A DNA stretch of 64,000 nt from Polaribacter huanghezhanensis (GTDB taxonomy: Bacteria; Bacteroidota; Bacteroidia; Flavobacteriales; Flavobacteriaceae), in contig NZ_CP128595.1 in the NCBI RefSeq assembly GCF_030444335.1, positions 310,001 through 374,000 of the forward strand. Direction: 5' to 3'. Shown here piece by piece: positions 19,596-29,281 of this stretch. The notes beneath the pieces are model-generated. The model ran no database searches. It worked only from the letters and a program-made list of their open reading frames with translations, and was not told where the DNA came from. The stretch's first letter is position 1, and each line of letters opens with the position of its first letter. A program made the translations under genes and the position numbers.

Positions 19596-20099
19596 TTATT
19601 TTTTCTTTCTGATAATATAGGTTCCTAAAAAAAACAACACTGAAGTAAAAATACTTGAATACAATGTGTTGATTAGAACACCTGAAAAGTTTTGTGTGCT
19701 AAAGTTAGCTAAAGAAAATAAGATGAAGTGGTGAATTACTATTAAAATAATCACATAATTAAAAACTTTGCCAAAAGGTTCTTGGTATAAGTCAAACAAT
19801 AAATAATCTTGCTCGGTTTTTTTTAAAATCACCCGAATAAAAAACAATCTTATATAGGCAATAAATAATAGTGAAAAAGCATTGATTCCGCCAGAATCTG
19901 AGAAAAAATCAATAGATAGTCCTAATAAAAAAGAAAGAAATAAAAATAAGTAACGCTCTTTTTTTAGCGGATAAAAAATAACAAAAGCAACATATAAATA
20001 GGGATTTATATATCCTAAAAATAATATATTATTTAGTAACAACACTTGTAATAACAAGAGCGAAAAAAACAAAAAAGTAATGTATACAACTTTATTCAT
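19596..20099 (-). CDS. mreD: Rod shape-determining protein MreD
   Basis: Small integral membrane protein, 167 residues, about five membrane helices and the loop pattern FLLGLSIDFFSDSGGINAFS, which is the typical conserved region of MreD. Links MreB filaments to the wall machinery. Its start overlaps the end of mreC by 8 bases. Confidence 0.93.
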   Translation of the reverse strand: MNKVVYITFLFFSLLLLQVLLLNNILFLGYINPYLYVAFVIFYPLKKERYLFLFLSFLLGLSIDFFSDSGGINAFSLLFIAYIRLFFIRVILKKTEQDYLLFDLYQEPFGKVFNYVIILIVIHHFILFSLANFSTQNFSGVLINTLYSSIFTSVLFFLGTYIIRKKK

Positions 20100-20919
20100 C
20101 TGAAGAGTTGATTAGAGTATTAATTTCTTTTTTATCTAAAGCAGTAACAACATAAACGTATCCAATATTGCTCATGTCGTTAAACAATTTGATGTCTATT
20201 GAGTTGTTGTTACTTTGAGCATTTATTTTTTGAACAGTTCCAATTAAAATTCCTTCAGGAAAAATAGTTGATTTTCCGCCAGTAATTATTGTATCTCCAA
20301 CTTTTACATTTGCTTGCCTTGGCAGATCTTCTAATTGTACAATATTATAATCTTGTCCGTTCCAAACAAGTGTTCCAAAATGAAAACTGTTTTTTAGCTT
20401 TGCATTAATTTTACTATTGCTGTTTAAAATGGATTGTACTCTTGCGTAATTTGCACTAACTTTATCTGTAATTCCAATAATTCCTTTACTATTTACAACA
20501 GCCATTTCTTTATAAACTCCTTGATCTTTTCCTTTATTAATAAGAAGAATATTATTTGGATTATGATAATTGTTTCTGTAGGTTTTTGCAGCAGTATATG
20601 TGTATTTTTGATGATATTTGGTAGAATCAATAACAGAAATAAAAACAGTAGAATCTGCTTTTGAAGTATATTTTTCTACTAAATTTTTTAAGTTGTTGTT
20701 TTCTAACATCAATTCATCATTCTGATTTTTTAAATTGAAATAGTTAGAAATCTGTGAAGTTTTTTCGTAAAAACCACCGGTAATTTCATTAGCAGAACTA
20801 ATAAATTTACTCTTTTGAAAGTCGTTGTTGTTAATTGTAAAAAAAACAGCAATTAACTCTAGCAACAAAAAAAACAGAAAATATTTATACTTTCTAAAAA
20901 AATAAAATAATTGTTGCAT
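20092..20919 (-). CDS. mreC: Rod shape-determining protein MreC
   Basis: Periplasmic scaffold with one N-terminal membrane helix (FLFFLLLELIAVFFTI), a coiled-coil stretch (LKNQNDELMLENNNLKNLV) and a beta-rich core (DQGVYKEMAVVNSKGIIG; VKVGDTIITGGKSTIFPEG). 275 residues, normal length. It follows mreB by 20 bases and overlaps mreD. Confidence 0.95.
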   Translation of the reverse strand: MQQLFYFFRKYKYFLFFLLLELIAVFFTINNNDFQKSKFISSANEITGGFYEKTSQISNYFNLKNQNDELMLENNNLKNLVEKYTSKADSTVFISVIDSTKYHQKYTYTAAKTYRNNYHNPNNILLINKGKDQGVYKEMAVVNSKGIIGITDKVSANYARVQSILNSNSKINAKLKNSFHFGTLVWNGQDYNIVQLEDLPRQANVKVGDTIITGGKSTIFPEGILIGTVQKINAQSNNNSIDIKLFNDMSNIGYVYVVTALDKKEINTLINSSDE

Positions 20920-20939
20920 AGAAAAGAGTCAAAGGTATT

Positions 20940-21968
20940 TTATTTCATTAATATACTTTTGTATTTTTCAATCTCTTTTAAAGCAATCCCTGTTCCTCTT
21001 ACAACAGCTCTTAAAGGATCTTCGGCAACATACACTGGCAAATCTGTTTTTCTAGACAAACGCTTATCCAAACCACGTAGCATAGAACCACCACCGGCTA
21101 AATAAATTCCTGTATTGTAGATATCTGCAGCTAATTCTGGCGGAGTTTTAGACAAGGTTTCCATTACTGCATCTTCAATTCTTAAAATAGACTTGTCTAA
21201 TGCTTTGGCAATTTCTCTGTAAGAAACTTGTACTTGCTTCGGTTTTCCGCTTAATAAGTCTCTCCCTTGAACCAACATGTCTTCTGGTGGAGAATCTAAA
21301 TCTTCAGTTGCAGCTCCAATTGTTATTTTAACTTTTTCGGCAGTAGTTTCTCCAACGTATAAGTTGTGTTGGGTACGCATATAATACATGATATCATTTG
21401 TAAATAAATCACCAGCAACTTTTACAGATTGATCGCAAACAATACCAGCTAAAGCAATAACAGCAATTTCTGTTGTTCCGCCTCCTATATCAATAATCAT
21501 GTTTCCTTTAGGCTCCATAATATCAATTCCAACACCAATTGCGGCTGCCATTGGTTCAAAAATTAAATAAATTTCTTTGGCGTTCATATGTCTTGCAGAA
21601 TCTTGTACGGCGCGTCTTTCAACTTCTGTAATTCCAGAAGGAATACAAATTACCATACGTAATGCAGGTGGAAATAATCTCTTTTTGATGGATGGAATTT
21701 GCTTTACAAACTCTTTAATCATTTCTTCTGATGCTTGGAAATCTGCAATAACTCCGTCTTTTAACGGACGAATGGTTTTAATGTTTTCGTGCGTTTTTCC
21801 TTGCATTAAGTTTGCTTCTTTTCCAACAGCAATAATTTTACCGGTAATTCTGTTTCGGGCAACTATTGATGGACTATCTATTACCACTTTACCATTGTGA
21901 ATGATAAGTGTATTCGCAGTACCTAAATCGATAGCGATATCTTCCGTCATAAAATCGAAAAAGCCCAT
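20940..21968 (-). CDS. mreB: Rod shape-determining protein MreB
   Basis: Bacterial actin that positions the elongasome. 342 residues with the actin-fold nucleotide motifs: IAIDLGTANTLIIHNG (phosphate 1), MIIDIGGGTTEIAVIALAG (phosphate 2) and GIYLAGGGSMLRGLDKRL (adenosine). First gene of mreBCD-pbp2-rodA; a promoter-like element is present upstream, so the operon probably starts here rather than at purH. Confidence 0.98.
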   Translation of the reverse strand: MGFFDFMTEDIAIDLGTANTLIIHNGKVVIDSPSIVARNRITGKIIAVGKEANLMQGKTHENIKTIRPLKDGVIADFQASEEMIKEFVKQIPSIKKRLFPPALRMVICIPSGITEVERRAVQDSARHMNAKEIYLIFEPMAAAIGVGIDIMEPKGNMIIDIGGGTTEIAVIALAGIVCDQSVKVAGDLFTNDIMYYMRTQHNLYVGETTAEKVKITIGAATEDLDSPPEDMLVQGRDLLSGKPKQVQVSYREIAKALDKSILRIEDAVMETLSKTPPELAADIYNTGIYLAGGGSMLRGLDKRLSRKTDLPVYVAEDPLRAVVRGTGIALKEIEKYKSILMK

Positions 21969-22003
21969 AAAATTATCTTTTTTTATTTTTTAATGTATTC
22001 TTA

Positions 22004-22030
22004 CAAATCTACTAAAATTCTGTGTTCAAA
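22004..22030 (-). promoter_or_regulatory. Candidate promoter of the mreB operon
   Basis: On the minus strand TAGATTTG (22011-22004) fits TAnnTTTG, with TTTG (22030-22027) 15 bases upstream. That spacing is slightly short for the class. Confidence 0.5.
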
Positions 22031-22055
22031 TCGCAGAATATTTAATAGTTATTTA

Positions 22056-23588
22056 TTAGTGCTTAAAATGTCTTGTTCCTGTTAAAACCATTGAAATATT
22101 ATTGTTGTTGCAATAATCAATGCTTAATTGATCTTTTATTGATCCGCCAGGCTGTATGACACTTGTTATTCCTGCATTCCCAGCAATTTCTACACAATCT
22201 GGAAACGGAAAAAAAGCATCACTCGCCATTACAGAATCATTTAAATCAAAATTAAAATTCTTTGCTTTTTCAATGGCTTGATTTAATGCATCAACCCTGC
22301 TTGTTTGCCCTGTTCCGCCAGCTAATAATTGTTTATTTTTAACTAATATTATGGTGTTCGACTTTGTGTTCTTGCACAATTTTGAAGCAAATAATAAATC
22401 TTCTAACTGACTTTCGTTTGGTTTATTGTTGGTCGCATAAGATAAATCTTCTAAACGATCTGTAATAAAATCTTTATCTTGAACTAATGCGCCGTTTAAA
22501 CAAGTTCTAATCGTTGTTTTTGGCAATTCAACTTCTTTCTGAATTAGAATAATTCTATTTTTCTTTCCTTTTAAGGTTGCTAAAGCGTCATCTGTGAAAG
22601 AAGGAGCGATGACAACTTCACAAAATAATTTATGAATTTCTTCAGCTGTATCTTTATCAATTTCTGTATTTGCGATTAAAATTCCGCCAAAAGCAGAAAC
22701 AGGATCACCAGCCAACGCATCTACATACGCTTGTTTTATTGTTTCTCTTTGTGCAAAACCGCAAGCATTATTGTGTTTTAAAACAGCAAATGTGGGCGCT
22801 TCTCCTTTAAATTCTGCCATTAAATTTACAGCAGCATCCACATCTAATAAATTGTTATAGCTTAATTCTTTTCCGTGTAATTTATCAAACATTGCCTCTA
22901 AATCTCCAAAGAAAAAACCTTTTTGATGTGGATTTTCTCCATATCGTAAAACTTGACCATTCGTTTCGCTAATTTTTAAAACTGCTTCTTCGTGATTTGA
23001 ATTGAAGTAATTAAAAATAGCAGTATCGTAATGCGATGAAATATTAAATGCTTTTGCCGCTAATTTTTTTCTGTCTGAAAGTTTTGTTGAACCATTATTC
23101 TCAGAAATTAATGATAAAAAACCTGTGTATTGCTCCATTGAAGAAACAATTACAGTGTCTTTAAAGTTTTTTGCAGCTGCTCTAATTAAAGAGATTCCAC
23201 CGATATCAATTTTCTCAATAATAGCTTCTTCAGGTGCTCCCGAAGCAACAGTTTTTTCAAACGGATATAAATCTACAATTACCAAATCTAATTGTGGAAT
23301 TTGATATGCTTCCATTTCTGCAACATCACCATCGTGGTTTTGTCTATTTAAAATTCCGCCAAAAACTTTTGGATGTAATGTTTTTACTCTGCCGCCTAAA
23401 ATAGATGGATACGAAGTTACATCTTCTACAGGTATCACAGGAACCCCTAAGTCTTTAATAAATTTTTCGGTTCCACCAGTTGAGTAAATAGTTACGTTTT
23501 GCTCATTCAGTTTTTCAACCAAAGGTTGTAATCCGTCTTTGTGAAAAACAGAAATTAATGCAGATTTAATAGTTTTTTTGCTAGTCAT
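22056..23588 (-). CDS. purH: Bifunctional AICAR transformylase/IMP cyclohydrolase PurH
   Basis: Last two steps of purine synthesis: formylation of AICAR and ring closure to IMP. 510 residues. N-terminal cyclohydrolase (MGS-like) domain with ISVFHKDG-type start (SALISVFHKDGL) and STGGTEKFI; C-terminal transformylase domain with LRYGENPHQKG and the KHNNACG motif. The start at 23588 is preferred over an ATG 7 codons upstream because a promoter -7 element overlaps that upstream ATG. Confidence 0.97.
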   Translation of the reverse strand: MTSKKTIKSALISVFHKDGLQPLVEKLNEQNVTIYSTGGTEKFIKDLGVPVIPVEDVTSYPSILGGRVKTLHPKVFGGILNRQNHDGDVAEMEAYQIPQLDLVIVDLYPFEKTVASGAPEEAIIEKIDIGGISLIRAAAKNFKDTVIVSSMEQYTGFLSLISENNGSTKLSDRKKLAAKAFNISSHYDTAIFNYFNSNHEEAVLKISETNGQVLRYGENPHQKGFFFGDLEAMFDKLHGKELSYNNLLDVDAAVNLMAEFKGEAPTFAVLKHNNACGFAQRETIKQAYVDALAGDPVSAFGGILIANTEIDKDTAEEIHKLFCEVVIAPSFTDDALATLKGKKNRIILIQKEVELPKTTIRTCLNGALVQDKDFITDRLEDLSYATNNKPNESQLEDLLFASKLCKNTKSNTIILVKNKQLLAGGTGQTSRVDALNQAIEKAKNFNFDLNDSVMASDAFFPFPDCVEIAGNAGITSVIQPGGSIKDQLSIDYCNNNNISMVLTGTRHFKH

Positions 23589-23608
23589 GTTGTGTATTGT
23601 TAAGCTCA

Positions 23609-23616
23609 CAAAGCTA
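23609..23616 (-). promoter_or_regulatory. Candidate -7 element of purH
   Basis: TAGCTTTG on the minus strand matches TAnnTTTG and lies 21 bases before the chosen start codon. No clear -33 element. Confidence 0.5.
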
Positions 23617-23669
23617 CTAAAACTCAGAGTTACTTACAATAAAATAAAATAAAATTTAGAGGAGACTAA

Positions 23670-23798
23670 TCACTCGGCATTTTCTAAAAAATCTCGAAAC
23701 CATGTTCTAAATTTTTCAAAAAATGTTTTGGGCTGTTCCTGAATAGCGCTAGAAGTATTTTCTTTAGAATAATGCGGCGTAAATGCTTGTTTTTTCAT
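23670..23798 (-). CDS. Small hypothetical protein, 42 residues
   Basis: A complete short frame in the purH-to-GAF gap: it begins MKKQAFTPHYSKENTSS and ends with an aromatic, amphipathic helix-like part (TFFEKFRTWFRDFLENAE). The mix of codons and the non-random C-terminus look like a real peptide rather than noise, and the frame is flanked by sequence with many stops. No signal peptide, no known domain. It could be a cytoplasmic or membrane-surface peptide. I cannot name a function. Conservation in related genomes would settle it. Confidence 0.5.
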   Translation of the reverse strand: MKKQAFTPHYSKENTSSAIQEQPKTFFEKFRTWFRDFLENAE

Positions 23799-23911
23799 TA
23801 GTTGAGGGATTTAATGAGTTTACAAATAAAATTAAAATAGATTATCAAACTTACAAAAAATAAGCGATAAAGTCAAAAAAAATCTATTTTTTTAAAGAAA
23901 TCACCTGTTTT

Positions 23912-24364
23912 CTAAATTAATTCAGCAACTTTTGTGCAAACAAATTCTAACAGCTCCTCATCTTTTTTTGTAAAAATATTTGCTGTGTGAGAATCAATAT
24001 CTATTTGGCCAATGTTTTCTTCATTTACGAAAATCGGAATTACAATTTCAGATTTTACTTTCCATCCGCAAGAAATATAGTTGTCTTGTTCAGAAACATC
24101 TTGCACCACAAAATTTTCATTGCTAAGAGCAACCTGACCGCAAATACCTTTTCCGAAAGGAATGATAATATGGTCTGTTGGCTCTCCTGTAAATTGCCCT
24201 AATTTTAATTCTTCTTTGTCGCCATTTTTAAAATAAAAACCAACCCAATCATAATATGGTATTTCAGATTCTAAATAATCGCAGATTGCTTGTAGTTTAT
24301 TTTCTTTAGTAGTTGAGCCATCAAGTATCAAAGAAATTTGTTGTTTTAAATGATCTAGTTGCAT
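23912..24364 (-). CDS. GAF-domain protein, probable free methionine-(R)-sulfoxide reductase
   Basis: 150-residue single GAF domain. The arrangement GKGICGQVA (Cys75) and YISCGWKVKSEIVIPI (Cys99) with IGQIDIDSH matches the fRMsr family (E. coli MsrC), where these align with Cys94 and Cys118. The equivalent of E. coli Cys84 is absent (the position falls in GEPTDHIIIP), so the disulfide chemistry would differ. Repairs oxidised free methionine if active. The alternative is a plain ligand-binding GAF protein. Confidence 0.78.
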   Translation of the reverse strand: MQLDHLKQQISLILDGSTTKENKLQAICDYLESEIPYYDWVGFYFKNGDKEELKLGQFTGEPTDHIIIPFGKGICGQVALSNENFVVQDVSEQDNYISCGWKVKSEIVIPIFVNEENIGQIDIDSHTANIFTKKDEELLEFVCTKVAELI

Positions 24365-24385
24365 GTGGTTCTAATTGAAATTACT

Positions 24386-24393
24386 TAAATTTG
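24386..24393 (+). promoter_or_regulatory. Candidate -7 element of the XrtF gene pair
   Basis: TAAATTTG fits TAnnTTTG and lies 42 bases before the TTG start of the exosortase gene. No good -33 element. Confidence 0.4.
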
Positions 24394-24435
24394 TTAAGAT
24401 TGATTATTAATACTGCAAAATAAATACATTTTAGT

Positions 24436-24972
24436 TTGAATAAGTATAAAAATAGTGTCCTTTTTTTAGTTAAATTTTTTATAACATACTTTTTACTTTT
24501 TACTATTTATGCTATGTATTTAAATTCTAGTCAAGTAAAAGGCAATGGTTTTCAATGTGCATCAATAACCACTAAAGTTGCAGATCAAACAGTTTCGTTT
24601 TTAAATTTTTTTGGTTACAACGTTACAAGCGAACAGCATAAAGAAGAAATGTCTGTAAAATTACTGGTAGATAATCGGTATACAGCCAGAGTTATTGAAG
24701 GCTGTAATTCTATTAGTATTATCATTTTATTTATTGCTTTTATTGTGGCTTTTTCGGGGCCATTAATTACAACGATACTTTATGCCATTGTTGGTAGTTT
24801 CCTTATTTATTTGATAAATATACTACGAATTGTTTTTTTAACAATGATGTTGTACAAGTATCCAAATCAACAAATGGTGTTGCATAATTTAGTTTTTCCA
24901 GCAATTATTTATGGAGCAACTTTTTTATTATGGGTAATCTGGGTTCAAAAATTTTCACATCATAAAAAATGA
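24436..24972 (+). CDS. xrtF: Exosortase family protein XrtF
   Basis: Small polytopic membrane protein, 178 residues, with the exosortase/archaeosortase catalytic triad: Cys90 (VIEGCNS), Arg131 (NILRIVF) and His150 (LHNLVFP). This order and spacing match XrtF, the flavobacterial type. Exosortases cut C-terminal sorting signals and attach proteins to the envelope; the XrtF substrate is not established as far as I know. The start is TTG at 24436. It overlaps the next gene by 4 bases, and that partner is the typical XrtF neighbour. Confidence 0.88.
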   Translation: MNKYKNSVLFLVKFFITYFLLFTIYAMYLNSSQVKGNGFQCASITTKVADQTVSFLNFFGYNVTSEQHKEEMSVKLLVDNRYTARVIEGCNSISIIILFIAFIVAFSGPLITTILYAIVGSFLIYLINILRIVFLTMMLYKYPNQQMVLHNLVFPAIIYGATFLLWVIWVQKFSHHKK

Positions 24973-25409
24973 AAAAAGCATTGAAATACATATTGTTAAT
25001 ACTTCTAATCTCGTTGCTTTTTTTAATTAGAGCTTTTGATAGCAATCTGTTTTACGACCCGTTAATAAACTATTTTCAAAATGATTATTTATACTCAAGC
25101 ATGCCAGAAGTAAATATTTGGATATTGGTTATAAATTTATTGTTTAGATATACTTTAAACTCTTTAATTACTTTAGGGATTATCTATGTAACCTTTCAAA
25201 AAAAAAGATATGTGAAGTTTGCAGGATTTTTTTTAATGTTAGCTTTTGTAATATTGTTAGTTACTTTTGTATTTTTATTAAAAGGAGAATTTAAACAGGG
25301 TTATTTATTGCCTTTTTACATTAGAAGGTTTTTAATTCATCCGTTATTTTTGCTCATCCTTTTTCCGGCATTTTATTATATGAAAATTAATAAAATAAAC
25401 AGATTTTAG
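24969..25409 (+). CDS. Exosortase F-associated membrane protein
   Basis: 146 residues with four predicted helices. The N-terminal part has the pattern RAFDSNLFYDPLINYFQNDY, typical of the small protein found beside XrtF in Flavobacteriia, and a short loop YIRRFLIHPLF near the C-terminus. Its function is unknown; the strict overlap with xrtF suggests a complex or accessory role. Followed by a strong terminator. Confidence 0.82.
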   Translation: MKKALKYILLILLISLLFLIRAFDSNLFYDPLINYFQNDYLYSSMPEVNIWILVINLLFRYTLNSLITLGIIYVTFQKKRYVKFAGFFLMLAFVILLVTFVFLLKGEFKQGYLLPFYIRRFLIHPLFLLILFPAFYYMKINKINRF

Positions 25410-25455
25410 AAGTGTGAAAGTCAAATTGAGAAATTAATAATACTTGAATAAATAT

Positions 25456-25486
25456 AAAAACCTCGAGAAATTCTCGAGGTTTTTTT
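25456..25486. terminator. Bidirectional terminator between the xrtF pair and groEL
   Basis: Arms ACCTCGAGAA and TTCTCGAGGT around one base, with A run before and T run after. It serves both convergent units. Confidence 0.88.
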
Positions 25487-25509
25487 AATTTGACTATGGC
25501 GTTTCACCA

Positions 25510-27186
<1,677 letters not shown>

Positions 27187-27226
27187 ATGTTGTTACTGAA
27201 TACTGCAACTGTAAACTGAACACTTA

Positions 27227-27502
27227 TTATATAATTGCTAAAATATCGCTCTCTCTCATCATTAAATAATCAGAACCTTCTAACTTTAATTCGGTTCCTG
27301 CGTATTTTCCATATAAAACGGAATCTCCAACTTTTACAGTTAAAGGTTCGTCTTTAGTTCCGTTGCCAATTGCAACAACAGTTCCTTTTTGAGGTTTCTC
27401 TTTTGCGTTATCAGGAATAATAATACCTGAAGCTGTAGTTGTTTCTGCAGCAGCTGGTTCTACAAGAACTCTGTCTGCTAAAGGCTTAATGTTTAATCCC
27501 AT
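27227..27502 (-). CDS. groS: Co-chaperonin GroES
   Basis: 91-residue lid of the chaperonin. The family start [12 protein letters not shown] and the mobile loop ([19 protein letters not shown]) are visible, and the end [15 protein letters not shown]. Upstream there is no CIRCE element; instead there is an 11-bp inverted repeat described separately. Confidence 0.98.
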   Translation of the reverse strand: MGLNIKPLADRVLVEPAAAETTTASGIIIPDNAKEKPQKGTVVAIGNGTKDEPLTVKVGDSVLYGKYAGTELKLEGSDYLMMRESDILAII

Positions 27503-27583
27503 TTTTATAAATTTTTGATTAATTAATAGTTTTTTTTATGTGATATAGAATAGTCAGAAATTATGCCAATCAATAAAAACTGC

Positions 27584-27619
27584 CAATTTTACTACTTCGT
27601 AGTTTTCTTAGTAAAATTG
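27584..27619. promoter_or_regulatory. Inverted repeat upstream of groES (possible operator)
   Basis: Arms CAATTTTACTA (27584-27594) and TAGTAAAATTG (27609-27619), 14 bases apart. Part of the left arm can instead pair as ACTAC with GTAGT (27599-27603). Nearby are two direct TGCCAAT repeats (27564-27570 and 27581-27587). It could be an operator or RNA hairpin in the groESL leader. Function is inference. Confidence 0.4.
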
Positions 27620-27632
27620 ATAGATACAAAAA

Positions 27633-27659
27633 ATGCCAACGTGTCATTTACGTTGGCAT
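27633..27659 (-). terminator. Intrinsic terminator after secG
   Basis: Arms ATGCCAACGT and ACGTTGGCAT form a 10-bp stem; on the minus strand it is followed by TTTTTTG. It lies 23 bases beyond the secG stop. Confidence 0.85.
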
Positions 27660-27682
27660 TTGTATAGTTTGTTTAAAAACTC

Positions 27683-28024
27683 TTATTTGTTAAGACTATC
27701 ATTAGTTTTAACAGGAGTTGTATTTGTTTGTATTGGAGTTGTATTTACATTTTCTAATGTATTCTCTAACTGTGGATTGTTGTTGCTTGCTCTTGGAATT
27801 GCAAAATTTGCTAATAAAATTAAAGCAAACATAGAAATTGCCAATGTCCATGTAGATCTATCTAAAAAAGTGTTTGTGTTTTGTACACCACCCATAGATT
27901 GCGCTCCACCGCCACCAAATGAAGAAGATAATCCTCCACCTTTTGGGTTTTGTACCATAACGATTAATATTAATGTAATTGCAACAATTAATATCAAAAT
28001 TAAAATGATTGTATACGTACTCAT
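27683..28024 (-). CDS. secG: Preprotein translocase subunit SecG
   Basis: 113-residue membrane protein of the SecYEG channel. Two helices, with the family core MVQNPKGGGLSSSFGGGGA between them. C-terminal tail is Asn/Thr-rich (NTTPIQTNTTPVKTNDS), typical of the group. It overlaps the upstream TPR-like gene by 4 bases, so it is in an operon with it and lptE. Confidence 0.95.
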   Translation of the reverse strand: MSTYTIILILILIVAITLILIVMVQNPKGGGLSSSFGGGGAQSMGGVQNTNTFLDRSTWTLAISMFALILLANFAIPRASNNNPQLENTLENVNTTPIQTNTTPVKTNDSLNK

Positions 28025-28737
28025 GATTTATTTTTTTGTAAAATTCTAATTCTTTTAATTTGGTCTGCAAAGAAACCACTTTTTTCTGGATATTTCAAAC
28101 TTAATATTTCATAAGCTTTGATGGCATTTTCGTGCTTATTTTGCTCTAAATACACTTTTGCTAAGGTTTCAGTCATTAAGTAAGAGTCTTGTTTTTCTTC
28201 TAAAACAACTTCTTTTTTTTCTGCATCTTTAGAAACCTTTGAGATTTTTGGATTTTGTTTGATAAAATTATCAATAATCATATTTTTATCTATGGGTTCT
28301 TTTTGATCTAAATTTCGTTCAATCTTTTTTTGTGAAGCTAATTGCATCCATTCGTTAAAAGAGTGCGTTTCTGTTTTAGAAAAAGTCAGCGGTTTGCCAA
28401 TTGATAATTCTTCTTTAGCTGCAATAACAGGTTTTTCTGAAACTATTTTCTCTGTAATTTGTTGATGTACTTCTTTAGATTCTAATTTTGGTGCTTCTGT
28501 AAATTTTGATGACGTGATAAAATCAAACAAAACAGCTCTGTCTGTTGTGTAAGCAGCTGTTGTTTTTAACTCAGCATTGTATTTAAAACTATCATTGTTT
28601 TTTAATCCTTTTAAATAAATGGCTCTTGCAGCTTGAAAAAATGGATATTCATCAACAATCGTTTTTACTACTTCTGTATTTTTAGTAGTAATTTTTTGTG
28701 GATTTTTTAAGATGTCGGTAAAGCTGTTTGTGTTCAT
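28021..28737 (-). CDS. Conserved flavobacterial protein with C-terminal TPR-like helices
   Basis: 238 residues. The C-terminal part (LAKVYLEQNKHENAIKAYEILSLKYPEKSGFFADQI) reads like one TPR pair. The N-terminus (DILKNPQKITTKNTEVVKTI; DEYPFFQAARAIYLKGL) is helical without a named domain, and the middle is charged. No signal peptide, so cytoplasmic. Its tight position between lptE and secG (8-base gap and 4-base overlap) suggests an assembly or scaffold role in the envelope, but no function is known to me. Confidence 0.75.
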   Translation of the reverse strand: MNTNSFTDILKNPQKITTKNTEVVKTIVDEYPFFQAARAIYLKGLKNNDSFKYNAELKTTAAYTTDRAVLFDFITSSKFTEAPKLESKEVHQQITEKIVSEKPVIAAKEELSIGKPLTFSKTETHSFNEWMQLASQKKIERNLDQKEPIDKNMIIDNFIKQNPKISKVSKDAEKKEVVLEEKQDSYLMTETLAKVYLEQNKHENAIKAYEILSLKYPEKSGFFADQIKRIRILQKNKS

Positions 28738-28744
28738 AATACGT

Positions 28745-29251
28745 TTACCATTTTGCTACAGATGCGTTAAAAATATCTTGTGTTATTCTATCTATAATTT
28801 CTTTATAAGCCGTTTCTAAAGCGCTGCCAATTAATTGTGTATTTGCAGGATAATCATAATAAAAAGAAAAGGTTTTTTCGAAATTGTCCTTTTCTATAAA
28901 CTTATTAAAATAACGAACATTTATTGTAATTGTTAGTCTGTTTTGCGCTGCTGTTTGTTGTGCAGTTGCACTCATTGGTGCAATTCTGTAGCCAGTAATT
29001 TCTCCTTCAAAACGGATGTCTCCATTTGAACTTACTAAACTTAAATTGGTTTGTCTTAAAAATAAATCCTGAAAATCTTGCGTAAATTTCTGACTTAAAG
29101 ATGGTTCAACTAAAGGTGCATTATTTCTAAAAAAATCTATTTGCAATGTTTTTGCTTTACCAGTATCTCCTCCAGTAAAAGAATAAGCACCGCAAGCTGT
29201 TATTAGCGTTAAACTAACAAAAAAAGTGGCGATGTAAAATAGTTTTTTCAT
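28745..29251 (-). CDS. lptE: LptE family lipoprotein (LPS assembly)
   Basis: 168-residue lipoprotein with lipobox LITAC followed by GAYSFTGGD. Typical of Bacteroidota LptE, the plug of the LptD outer-membrane LPS translocon. The residues SVAKW at the end and the central TAAQNRLTITINVRYFN strand region fit the family. Start at 29251 is chosen because the signal peptide MKKLFYIATFF starts there. It lies 30 bases after the sigma-54 activator gene. Confidence 0.85.
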   Translation of the reverse strand: MKKLFYIATFFVSLTLITACGAYSFTGGDTGKAKTLQIDFFRNNAPLVEPSLSQKFTQDFQDLFLRQTNLSLVSSNGDIRFEGEITGYRIAPMSATAQQTAAQNRLTITINVRYFNKFIEKDNFEKTFSFYYDYPANTQLIGSALETAYKEIIDRITQDIFNASVAKW

Positions 29252-29281
29252 ACGGATCTCAAATATAAACAAAAGTAAGTC

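Noticed and set aside
27503..27632. CIRCE element or sigma-54 promoter upstream of groES
   Set aside because: No TTAGCACTC-type inverted repeat; the best GG-N10-GC match ends in GA, and the spacing does not fit well.
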